6,849 nucleotides of DNA from Pseudomonadota bacterium (GTDB lineage: Bacteria; Pseudomonadota; Alphaproteobacteria; Caulobacterales; Caulobacteraceae), in assembly GCA_023390245.1 (NCBI GenBank), contig JAEWDF010000100.1, positions 1 to 6,849 on the forward strand, written 5' to 3'. The notes beneath the pieces were generated by a model. That model saw only the letters and a program-made list of their open reading frames with translations, ran no database searches and was not told where the DNA came from. The position numbers and the translations under genes were made by a program. Positions 1-6,400 of the stretch are shown in pieces (position 1 is the stretch's first letter; the number at the start of each line of letters is the position of its first letter).

Positions 1-2
1 AT

Positions 3-134
3 CTGATGGTGGTGCTGGCGGCCCTGCTGCGCGGGGGCGGCGAGACGGCGCTGGCGGACGGGCTGGCGTCGGCGCCGGTCGATGCGCGCGAGGCGGCGGA
101 GGCGGTGGCGAAGGCCTTTGCCGCGGCGGCGTGA
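3..134 (+). CDS. GTA gene 10 protein, 3' end only (tail assembly chaperone, GTA-gp10 family)
   Basis: Only the last 43 residues are in the window; the gene enters from the left edge and stops with TGA at 132-134. The fragment starts LMVVLAALLRGGGETALADG and is a small, alanine-rich helical tail. By position (just before gene 10.1 and the tape measure gene) and by this alanine-rich end it fits the GTA-gp10 family, which is annotated as a tail-tube or tail-assembly-chaperone protein. The stop overlaps the next gene's GTG start by four bases (GTGA), so translation of the two is probably coupled. The identification rests mainly on the gene order of RcGTA clusters, because the N-terminal domain cannot be seen here. 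Confidence 0.7.
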   Translation: MMVVLAALLRGGGETALADGLASAPVDAREAAEAVAKAFAAAA

Positions 135-307
135 GCACGCCGTGGGGAGAGATGATGCAGGCGGCGGCGCGGATGGGCGTGGGACCGGAGGGCTTCTGGC
201 GACTGTCGCTCAAGGAGTGGCGGATGCTGACGGCGGGGCCGGCGCAGGCGGCGCCCCTGGGGCGCGGCGAACTGGAGCGGATGCAGGAGATGTGGCCCGA
301 TGACTGA
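131..307 (+). CDS. GTA gene 10.1: small phage tail assembly chaperone (Rcc01693 / TIGR02216 type)
   Basis: A 58-residue protein starting at GTG 131, inside the stop of gene 10, and ending at TGA 305-307. It begins (M)STPWGEMMQAAARMGVGPE and contains a GFWRLSLKEWRML segment at about residues 21-33. The pattern 'PE-x-FWRL-(T/S)...E(L/W)' is the hallmark of the short tail-assembly-chaperone family found between GTA genes 10 and 11. Such proteins coat the tape measure protein while tail tube subunits polymerise around it, and are not part of the mature particle. No good Shine-Dalgarno sequence lies upstream, so it probably depends on translational coupling to gene 10. Its end overlaps the start of gene 11 by 8 bp. 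The next in-frame starts are the internal ATGs at residues 8 and 9; GTG 131 is preferred because it gives the usual N-terminus and the coupled overlap. Confidence 0.85.
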   Translation: MSTPWGEMMQAAARMGVGPEGFWRLSLKEWRMLTAGPAQAAPLGRGELERMQEMWPDD

Positions 308-824
308 AGGTTTCAGGCCGGACGGGATCGACGCCGTACCGGTGAAGGCGGCGGAGGCGGCGGCGGCGCTGGAAGCGCTGAAGGAGCCGGCGGAGCGGGC
401 GGCGGCCTCGATCGAGGACGCCTTCGGACGGGCGGGGGCCAGTCTGACCCGGTCGCTGGCGCGGGCGGCGGCGGACGGGCAGGTGACGCTGGCCGAACTG
501 GCGCGGGCGGTGCTGAACGCAGTCAATGCGGCGGCGGGCGTGCGCGGCGGAGGTCTGTCGGGCGCCATAGCGGCGGCGATGGGCGGCTTCGGCGGCGCGC
601 GGGCCGATGGCGGGCCGGTTCTGGGCGGCGGCGCCTATCTGGTCGGCGAGCGCGGGCCGGAGGTGTTCCGGCCCGCCGTCGGCGGCGTGGTCGAGCCGGG
701 GGCGGCCGCCGGGGTGACGGTGAACGTCACGGTGGACGGCGGCGCGCCGGCCCTGTTGCGCTCGGAAGCGCAGATCGCCCAGATGCTGGCGCGGGCCGTC
801 AGCCTGGGCGCGCGACGGATGTAG
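300..824 (+). CDS. GTA gene 11: short phage tail tape measure protein
   Basis: 174 residues from ATG 300 to TAG 822-824. An AGGAGA ribosome binding site lies at 285-290, nine bases upstream. Residues 15-80 are an alanine-rich amphipathic helical region, as expected for the rod of a tape measure protein. Residues 102-124 carry the highly recognisable C-terminal signature of tape measure and tail-tip proteins (ADGGPVLGGGAYLVGERGPE, followed by VFRP). It would set the length of the short GTA tail and be loaded by the chaperones encoded just upstream. RcGTA gp11 is, as I recall, about 220 residues, so this one is on the short side. It is the last + strand gene before the hairpin and the antisense DUF805 gene, so it closes the first block of the split cluster. 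Confidence 0.9.
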   Translation: MTEGFRPDGIDAVPVKAAEAAAALEALKEPAERAAASIEDAFGRAGASLTRSLARAAADGQVTLAELARAVLNAVNAAAGVRGGGLSGAIAAAMGGFGGARADGGPVLGGGAYLVGERGPEVFRPAVGGVVEPGAAAGVTVNVTVDGGAPALLRSEAQIAQMLARAVSLGARRM

Positions 825-828
825 GAAC

Positions 829-851
829 GCCGCCCCGCGGGACGGGGCGGC
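829..851. terminator. Hairpin between convergent gene 11 and the DUF805 gene (possible bidirectional terminator)
   Basis: A perfect 9-bp stem, GCCGCCCCG at 829-837 and CGGGGCGGC at 843-851, closes a 5-base loop (CGGGA). It starts 5 bases after the gene 11 stop and ends 7 bases before the stop of the opposing gene, which is the usual place for a terminator shared by convergent genes. There is no clear T-tract on either side, so it may be a weak intrinsic terminator or mainly an RNA 3'-end stabiliser. The structure is seen directly; the termination role is inferred. Confidence 0.6.
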
Positions 852-858
852 GCGGCGG

Positions 859-1560
859 TCACTGGCCCTTGGGGTTGGGGCCGAAGCGGTTGTCGCCGGG
901 CTGGCTGTCGACCAGGCCGATCCACAGCAGGAAGGCGAGCGGGACCAGCAGGGCCAGGCCGAACGCCCCCATGCCCGGCGCGGCCAGGGCGAAGAAGGCG
1001 GCGGGATTGCCCTCGTAATAGTCGGCGCCCATGCCGCCGGCGAAGATGGCGCCGCCCACCATGAACATGCCGACGACGACCAGGACCGTCCCGGCGACCC
1101 AGGGGATCGCGATCAGCCAGCCGGTCTTGCCCATGTCGTGCAGGCGCTTCACCGAAATGGCGAGATTGGGCCAGATCAGCAGGATGCCGAGCAGGTTGAG
1201 GATCGGAATCCAGCCCAGCACGACATTGACGCCCAGCAGGATCAGCCAGCCGATCCAGAAGTGCGAGCGGCGGGTGCGGCCCTCGAACGAGAGCAGCAGC
1301 TTCTGCCAGTCGAAGCCGGCGATGTCGGCGTTGGTCGAGGTTGCATAGCCGCCGGCGACGCCGACGGTCGAGGCGGCGCCGGGCAGGACCAGGATCTGGG
1401 TCGCGGTCTCGCCCTCGGGCACGAAGTCGACGCGCACGCCGGGGGCGGGGACGGTCGGGGACTGCAGCGCCGCGCTGGAGAAGCCGTAGCGGACGCCGTC
1501 GTCGCCGCTGATCAGGCCGGTTCCGGCCGCGCTGTCGTAGCTGAGAATTTCACCGCGCAA
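859..1560 (-). CDS. DUF805 inner-membrane protein with N-terminal cold-shock-like domain
   Basis: 233 residues on the minus strand, from TTG 1560 to TGA at 861-859. The TTG is chosen because it gives MRGEILSYDSAAGTGLISGD, a complete cold-shock-like (OB-fold) domain at residues 1-58, and because a GGAGA site lies 8 bases upstream. The reading frame stays open beyond this start, but the extra sequence is low-complexity and antisense to gene 12. Residues 85-230 are a DUF805 domain: F-E-G-R-T-R-R-S-H-F-W at 92-102, the signature RLHDMGKTGW at 139-148, and DSQPGDNRFGPNP at 218-230. Hydrophobic segments at about 101-136 (one or two passes), 147-170 and 197-217 indicate three or four membrane helices. 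DUF805 proteins have no established biochemical role. The gene is not a known GTA structural component and lies antisense between genes 11 and 12, so it is probably an independently transcribed passenger. The family call is firm; the function is unknown. Confidence 0.88.
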   Translation of the reverse strand: MRGEILSYDSAAGTGLISGDDGVRYGFSSAALQSPTVPAPGVRVDFVPEGETATQILVLPGAASTVGVAGGYATSTNADIAGFDWQKLLLSFEGRTRRSHFWIGWLILLGVNVVLGWIPILNLLGILLIWPNLAISVKRLHDMGKTGWLIAIPWVAGTVLVVVGMFMVGGAIFAGGMGADYYEGNPAAFFALAAPGMGAFGLALLVPLAFLLWIGLVDSQPGDNRFGPNPKGQ

Positions 1561-1568
1561 GACGTCTG

Positions 1569-1573
1569 TCTCC
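1569..1573 (-). promoter_or_regulatory. Ribosome binding site that decides the TTG start of the DUF805 gene
   Basis: Read on the minus strand this is GGAGA, separated by 8 bases from the TTG at 1560-1558. It supports the TTG over any upstream start in the long open frame. A 10-bp palindrome, CGATCGATCG, overlaps its upstream edge at 1573-1582. Confidence 0.65.
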
Positions 1574-1634
1574 GATCGATCGCGGCCCGGTCGGCCGCCC
1601 GGACGGCAGCATGGCCGAGCGCGGATCGTCGAAC
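1574..1634. other. Divergent spacer between the DUF805 gene and gene 12; promoters expected but not identified
   Basis: The two divergent start codons are about 100 bp apart, so at least the DUF805 promoter should lie here or just inside gene 12. I looked for a -35/-10 pair resembling the housekeeping sigma of Caulobacter on both strands and found nothing convincing. The stretch is G+C-rich and its only notable element is the CGATCGATCG palindrome at 1573-1582. If late transcription stops at the hairpin at 829-851, a promoter for genes 12-15 would also be needed here. Confidence 0.35.
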
Positions 1635-1654
1635 AAGGGAAACGAAGGGAAAGG
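1635..1654 (+). promoter_or_regulatory. Duplicated purine-rich ribosome binding region of gene 12
   Basis: Two adjacent 10-base units, AAGGGAAACG at 1635-1644 and AAGGGAAAGG at 1645-1654, differ at one position. The second places AAAGG six bases before ATG 1661 and supports that start over the in-frame TTG at 1655. The duplication gives two Shine-Dalgarno-like cores ahead of the first gene of the second + strand block, the only one not coupled to an upstream gene. Confidence 0.55.
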
Positions 1655-1660
1655 TTGGGG

Positions 1661-2278
1661 ATGGCCTTCCATGAGGCGCGGCTGCCCGCGCGGCTGGCGT
1701 TCGGATCGACCGGCGGAATCGAGCGGCGGACCGAGATCGCCACCCTGGCGTCCGGGTTCGAGCGGCGCTCGACGCCGTGGGGCTTGGGTCGGCGGCGGTA
1801 TCTGATCGGGGCGAACCTAAGGTCGCTGGACGACATGGCCGAACTGGTCGCCTTCTTCGAGGCGCGGCGGGGACGGCTGCACGGCTTCCGCTTCAAGGAC
1901 TTCGCCGACTTCAAGTCGGGCGCGCCGGGGGCGGCGGTCACGGCGACCGACCAGGCGATCGGGACGGGCGACGGGACACGGACGATCTTCGGCCTGGTCA
2001 AGCGCTACGGCGACGTCGAACGGCCGATCCGCAAGCCGGTGGAGGGTTCGGTGCGGATCGCGGTGGACGGGGTGGAACTGGCCGGCGGCGCCTTCGCCGT
2101 GGATGCCGCGACGGGGGCGGTGACGCTGGGCGCGGCGCCGGAGGCGGGCACGCCGGTGACGGCGGGGTTCCGCTTCGACACGCCGGTGCGGTTCGACACG
2201 GACCGGATCGAGACGACGCTGGAGAGCTTCGAGGCCGGACGGATGGCGGCGGTCCCGCTGATCGAGATCCGGGTCTGA
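1661..2278 (+). CDS. GTA gene 12: distal tail protein (DUF2460 / TIGR02217 family)
   Basis: 205 residues from ATG 1661 to TGA 2276-2278. The start MAFHEARLPARLAFGSTGGI, with ERRTEI at 21-26, matches the conserved N-terminus of the DUF2460 family (F-H-E-x-R-x-P, G-G-x-E-R-R-T). Residues 68-87, including RRGRLHGFRFKDFADFKSG, are the other strong family signature. The C-terminal part (VRIAVDGVEL at 131-140, PVRFDTDRIE at 175-184) is beta-rich and ends in a standard way. In the RcGTA particle gp12 forms the distal tail ring that joins the tail tube to the hub, so this should act as a ring subunit in the assembled tail. The length is normal for the family. It leads the second + strand block and is followed after 3 bases by gene 13. 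Confidence 0.93.
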   Translation: MAFHEARLPARLAFGSTGGIERRTEIATLASGFERRSTPWGLGRRRYLIGANLRSLDDMAELVAFFEARRGRLHGFRFKDFADFKSGAPGAAVTATDQAIGTGDGTRTIFGLVKRYGDVERPIRKPVEGSVRIAVDGVELAGGAFAVDAATGAVTLGAAPEAGTPVTAGFRFDTPVRFDTDRIETTLESFEAGRMAAVPLIEIRV

Positions 2279-2281
2279 ATC

Positions 2282-2929
2282 ATGCGGACCCTACCGAACG
2301 AGATGGCCGCCCGCATCGAGAGCGGGGCGGCGACGCTGTGCCATGTCTGGCGGCTGGAGCGGGCTGACGGCGCGGCGATGGGCTTCACCGACCACGACCG
2401 CGACCTGGTCGTCGACGGCCTGGTCTGCCGGGCGGACAGCGGCTGGACGGCGGGCGCGGCCGAGGCGGCGACGGGGCTGGCGGCCGGGTCGGCGTCGGCG
2501 GCCGGGGGGTTGGACGACGCGGCGATCACGGAAGAGGACGTGACGGCGGGCCTGTACGACCGGGCGGCGGTCGAACTGTGGCGCGTGGACTGGACCGAGC
2601 CGGCGCTGAGGGTGCGGCTGTGGCGCGGGACGCTGTCGCGGATACGGCGCGAGGACGAGGCCTTCGTCGCCGAATTGGAGGGGCCGCTGGCGGCGCTGGG
2701 GCGCGTGATCGGGCGGACCTACGGGCGGATGTGCGACGCGCGGCTGGGCGATGCGCGGTGCGGGGCGACGGCCGGGCCGGGACAGGTCTGCGACAAGCGC
2801 TGGGAGACCTGCGTCGGGACGTTCGGCAACGGGGTGAATTTCCGGGGATTCCCGGACACGCCGGGCGACGACTTCCTGGCGGCGCGTCCGGCGGCGGGGG
2901 CGCGGCACGACGGCGGGAGCCGGCGGTGA
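2282..2929 (+). CDS. GTA gene 13: tail hub protein (DUF2163 / phage_BR0599 family), apparently short form
   Basis: 215 residues from ATG 2282, three bases after the gene 12 stop, to TGA 2927-2929. There is no strong ribosome binding site, so coupling to gene 12 is likely. Residues 1-145 are a clear DUF2163 domain (AARIESGAATLCHVW, then GFTDHDRDLVVDG, then LYDRAAVELWRVDW). The C-terminal part carries CDARLGDARC at 151-160, CDKRWETC at 170-177 and NFRGFPDTPGDDF shortly after, all typical of the phage_BR0599 family. In the relatives I remember, the 'DARCG' and 'CDKR' motifs are separated by roughly 80-90 residues forming a beta domain; here only nine residues separate C160 from C170. Both flanking motifs remain in frame and intact, so the protein is probably functional. 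The four close cysteines (151, 160, 170, 177) could bind a metal or an iron-sulfur cluster, as reported for related tail hub proteins; that is inference. Confidence 0.9.
   Translation: MRTLPNEMAARIESGAATLCHVWRLERADGAAMGFTDHDRDLVVDGLVCRADSGWTAGAAEAATGLAAGSASAAGGLDDAAITEEDVTAGLYDRAAVELWRVDWTEPALRVRLWRGTLSRIRREDEAFVAELEGPLAALGRVIGRTYGRMCDARLGDARCGATAGPGQVCDKRWETCVGTFGNGVNFRGFPDTPGDDFLAARPAAGARHDGGSRR
2915..2919 (+). promoter_or_regulatory. Ribosome binding site supporting GTG 2926 as the gene 14 start
   Basis: GGGAG lies six bases before GTG 2926, which also overlaps the gene 13 stop (GTGA). Together these favour this start. A competing GTG at 2977 has a GGGAGGGAG-type purine run upstream, but that run belongs to the palindrome at 2943-2963 and is spaced about 11 bases away. 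Confidence 0.5.
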
Positions 2930-3402
2930 GGGGCGACGACAACCCTCCCCCGCAGGGGGAGGGAGACGTTTGTGCGGTGGTCGCTGCCGCGCGATCCTGG
3001 CTGGGGAAGCCGTATCGGCACCAGGCCAGTGTGAAGGGGCAGGGCGCGGATTGCCTGGGGTTGGTGCGCGGGGTGTGGCGCGCGGTGGTCGGCGAGGAGC
3101 CGGAGACGGCGCCGGCCTATTCGGCGGACTGGGCCGAGGTCGGCGGGCGGGAGACGCTGCTGGAGGCGGCGGGGCGGTGGCTGACGCCTGTCCCCATCGC
3201 GGAGATGAGGCCGGGCGACGTGCTGCTGTTCCGCATGACGCCCCAGGCCGCGGCGAAACACTGCGCCATCCTGAGCGATGCGCGGGGGCCGGAGCCCCGG
3301 ATGATCCACGCCTACTGGGGACGGGCGGTGGTCGAAAGCTGGATGGGCGCATGGTGGCGCAGGCGGCTGGTCGCCGTGTTTCGATTTCCGTTGGAGGACT
3401 GA
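2926..3402 (+). CDS. GTA gene 14: NlpC/P60-type cell-wall peptidase
   Basis: 158 residues from GTG 2926 to TGA 3400-3402. From residue 18 on it matches the phage/GTA NlpC family: VVAAARSWLGKPYRHQAS at 18-35, then GADCLGLVRG with the expected catalytic Cys43, MRPGDVLLFR at 94-103, KHCAIL with His112, and MIHAYWGRAVVESW with His128. Cys43, His112 and His128 fit the Cys-His-His catalytic set of NlpC/P60 enzymes, which cut peptide links in peptidoglycan. In the RcGTA particle this is the tail-associated peptidase that locally opens the recipient wall. The first 17 residues (VRGDDNPPPQGEGDVCA) are unlike the family's usual N-terminus and are largely encoded by a palindromic element at 2943-2963. 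GTG 2977 (residue 18) is therefore a real alternative start, giving 141 residues. The stop is directly followed by the gene 15 start. Confidence 0.9.
   Translation: MRGDDNPPPQGEGDVCAVVAAARSWLGKPYRHQASVKGQGADCLGLVRGVWRAVVGEEPETAPAYSADWAEVGGRETLLEAAGRWLTPVPIAEMRPGDVLLFRMTPQAAAKHCAILSDARGPEPRMIHAYWGRAVVESWMGAWWRRRLVAVFRFPLED
2943..2963. repeat. Short perfect palindromic element (REP-like) inside the 5' end of gene 14
   Basis: CCCTCCCCC at 2943-2951 and GGGGGAGGG at 2955-2963 form a perfect 9-bp stem with a three-base GCA loop. Short 'CCCTCCCC...GGGGAGGG' palindromes are, from memory, frequent dispersed repeats between genes in Caulobacteraceae and other Alphaproteobacteria. Here the element sits at the gene 13/14 junction and is read in frame as roughly N-P-P-P-Q-G-E-G. 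Only one copy is in the window, so its dispersed nature cannot be shown here. Confidence 0.6.
3393..3398 (+). promoter_or_regulatory. Ribosome binding site of gene 15 within the gene 14 3' end
   Basis: GGAGGA lies four bases before GTG 3403, and the GTG directly abuts the gene 14 stop. The close spacing suggests that ribosomes finishing gene 14 restart on gene 15. It supports GTG 3403, which gives the usual family N-terminus. Confidence 0.6.
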
Positions 3403-6400
3403 GTGGCGCAGGTCGTTCTGAGCAGCGTGGGCGGTGCGGTCGGCGGATCGATCGGGCGGGTCGTTGGATCGACGGTCGGGCGGATGGTCGACAACGGGCT
3501 GGTCGCGTCGCTGGGCGCGGCGCGGCAGGTCGGGCCCAGGCTGGAGACGCTGAGAATCCAGGGCGCGGCCGAGGGGGCGCCGATGGCCTGCGTGCTGGGT
3601 CGGGCGAGGGTGACGGGGCAGGTGATCTGGGCCGCGCGGTTCCTGGAAAGCAAGGACAAGGGGCACGCCGGCAAGGGCGGGCCGAAGACGGTCGACTATC
3701 GCTATTCGCTGAGCTTCGCCGTGGCCCTGTGCGAAGGGCCGATCGACGGGATCGGCCGGGTGTGGGCCGACGGACAGCCGATGGCGACGGCGGGCGTGGC
3801 GATGCGGGCGCATCGGGGGACCGAGGACCAGACGCCCGATCCGCTGATCGAGGCGGTGGAGGGGACGGCGCCGGCCTATCGCGGCACGGCCTATGTGGTG
3901 TTCGAGGACCTGCCGCTGGAGACGTTCGGGGACCGGGTTCCGCAACTGAGCTTCGAGGTGTTCCGCCGGCCGAGGGGCGCCACGGCCCGGCTGGAGGATC
4001 GGCTGGAGGGCGTGTGCTTGATCCCCGGCGCAGGCGAGTTCGCCCTGGCGACCGAGACGGTGCTGCGGCGCGAGGGGCTGACGCGGACGGCGGCGGAGAA
4101 TGTGCACCAGGGCGACGGGCGGTCGGACCTGACGGTGTCGCTGGACCAGCTCCAGGCCCAGGCGCCGAACCTGAAGCGGGTCAGCCTGGTGGTCGGCTGG
4201 TTCGGCAGCGACCTGAGGGCCGGCGACTGTCTGGTGCGGCCCGGCGTGGAGCGGCGGGACAAGCCGACGACGCCGATGGACTGGTCCGTCGCCGGCCTGG
4301 CGCGACATGAGGCCTATGAGATCAGCCAGGTGGACGGCGGGCCGGCCTATGGCGGGACGCCGTCGGACGACAGCGTGCGCCAGGCGATCCGCGAACTGAA
4401 GGCGCGCGGGCTGGAGGTGACGCTGTATCCCTTCGTCTTCATGGACTGTCCGGGCTATCCGTGGCGGGGGCGGATCGCCGGGACGGACGGGGCTGGGGCG
4501 CCGGCGGAGATCGCCGCCTTGTTCGGAACGGCGGGCGGCTGGGGCCTGCGGCGGATGGCGCTGCACTACGCGCAGATCGCGGCCGAGGAAGGGGCGGACG
4601 GCCTGCTGATCGGGTCGGAGATGCGGGGAACCACCTGGACGCGCGACGCGGCCGGGGGCTTTCCGGCGGTGGCCCAGTTCCGCGCGCTGGCGGCGGAGTG
4701 CCGGGCGGTGGTCGGGCCGGGGGTGAAGCTGTCCTATGCCGCCGACTGGAGCGAATATTTCGGCTGGCAGAGGGACGGGGAGGTTCTCTTTCACCTCGAT
4801 CCGCTGTGGGCCGATGCGAATATCGGCCATGTGTCGATCGACTGGTATCCGCCGCTGACAGACTGGCGCGAGGGCGACGGCGGGATCGACGCGGCGACGT
4901 GGGCCGGGGCGGCGGACCCGGACTATCTGGCGGCGGGCGTGGCGGGTGGCGACGGCTTCGACTGGTATTACGCCAATGAGGCGGACCGGGCGGCGCAGGT
5001 GCGGACGCCGATTGTGGACGGGGCGCATGGCGAAGACTGGATCTATCGGCCCAAGGACCTGGCGGGCTGGTGGTCGAACGCGCACCATGACCGGCCGGGC
5101 GGGGTCAGGTCAGCGACGCCGACGGCCTGGGTTCCGGGGATGAAGCCGATCCGGCTGTCGGAGTTCGGCTGCGCGGCGGTGGACCGGGGCGGCAATGCGC
5201 CGAACCTGTTCCAGGACCCCAAGAGCAGCGAGAACGCCCTGCCGCCGGGATCGACCGGCGCCCGCGACGACGCGGTGCAGCGGGCGGCGCTGGAAGCGAT
5301 CCTGGGACATTTCGCGGAGCCTGGGAACAATCCGGTTTCGCCGGTCTATGGCGGGCCGATGCTGGAGGCGGCGGACGCCTGGTGCTGGGACGCCCGGCCC
5401 TATCCGGCGTTTCCGGCGCGGACCGATGTCTGGGCCGACGCCGGGGCGTGGCGGGCCGGCCACTGGCTGAATGGGCGGCTGGCCGGAGGCGGGGCGCATG
5501 AGCTGATCGAGGCGGTGCTGAGACGCGGCGGACTGGACGACGGAGATTTCGACCTGTCCGGCGTCGAGGGGACGGCGGCGGGTTATGTGATCGACCGGCC
5601 GATGCGGACGCGCGATGCGCTGGAGCCGTTGCTGGCGGCCTTCGGCGCCGTGGCGGCCGAGCGGGACGGGCGGGTCGCGGTGCTGGGCGGGACGGAGATC
5701 GTCGGCGCGATCGCGCGGGACGGCCTGGCTCTGCCGGAAGCGGGATCGGGCGTGGCGGCGACTCGGACGCTGACGGCGCCGCCGGCCGAGGCGCGGGTGC
5801 GCCATGTCGACGAGGGGGCGGGCTATCAGACCGGCGCCGTCACCGTGCGGTCGGAGATCGAGGGGGCGAACGGGGCGGTGGACCTGGATCTGCCGCTGGC
5901 CTGCGGCGCCGGCCTGGCGCGGGCGGCGGCGGAAGCCTTGCTGGACGACGGCGACGCCGACGCGCTGACCTTGACGCCGGGGCCGCTGGACCTGTTGCGG
6001 CTGGAGCCGGGCGACGTCGTCTCGGTCGAGGGGCGGGCTGGCGGCTGGCGGGTGGAGCGGCTGGCGCTGGACGAGCAGCCCCAAGCGACCCTGGCGCCGG
6101 TCCGGCCGCGCCGGCGCCACGAGGACGATCCGCCGCGCGGACGTGAGGAGGCCGGCGTGGTCGGGGCGCCGTTCCTGAGAATCCTGGACCTGCCGCCGCT
6201 GATGGGGTCGGAGGAGGACGAGCGGCCGCTGGTCGCGGCGGCGGCGGACCCCTGGCGGCCGATGCGCCTTCATGCGGGGCCGGGCGCCGACACCCTGACG
6301 GCGCGAGCCGAGATCGCGGCGCCGGCGACGGTCGGCGTTCTGGTCGAGCCGCTGACGCCCGGCCTGCGCAACCGCTGGGACGAAAATGGAGAGGTGCGCC

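Noticed and set aside
1515..1528. Palindrome GGCCGG-TT-CCGGCC
   Set aside because: Lies inside the conserved cold-shock-like coding region; such G+C palindromes are expected by chance at this base composition.
1655..1660. TTG at 1655 as the gene 12 start
   Set aside because: ATG 1661 gives the family's usual N-terminus (M-x-F-H-E) and has AAAGG at proper spacing.
1561..2001. N-terminal extension of the DUF805 frame up to position 2001
   Set aside because: The extension is low-complexity and antisense to gene 12; the cold-shock-like domain and a ribosome binding site place the start at TTG 1560.
2291..3352. Minus-strand open frame of 353 codons over genes 13-14
   Set aside because: Proline/arginine-rich shadow of two recognisable + strand genes with strong family motifs.
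2719..5088. Very long open frame on the minus strand (789 codons)
   Set aside because: It is antisense to genes 13, 14 and 15. Its product is a low-complexity Arg/Pro/His-rich chain without any domain motif, as expected from the complement of G+C-rich coding DNA.
5110..6273. Long minus-strand open frame (387 codons) inside gene 15
   Set aside because: Same Arg/Pro-rich shadow composition, fully antisense to a clearly conserved protein, with no family motif.
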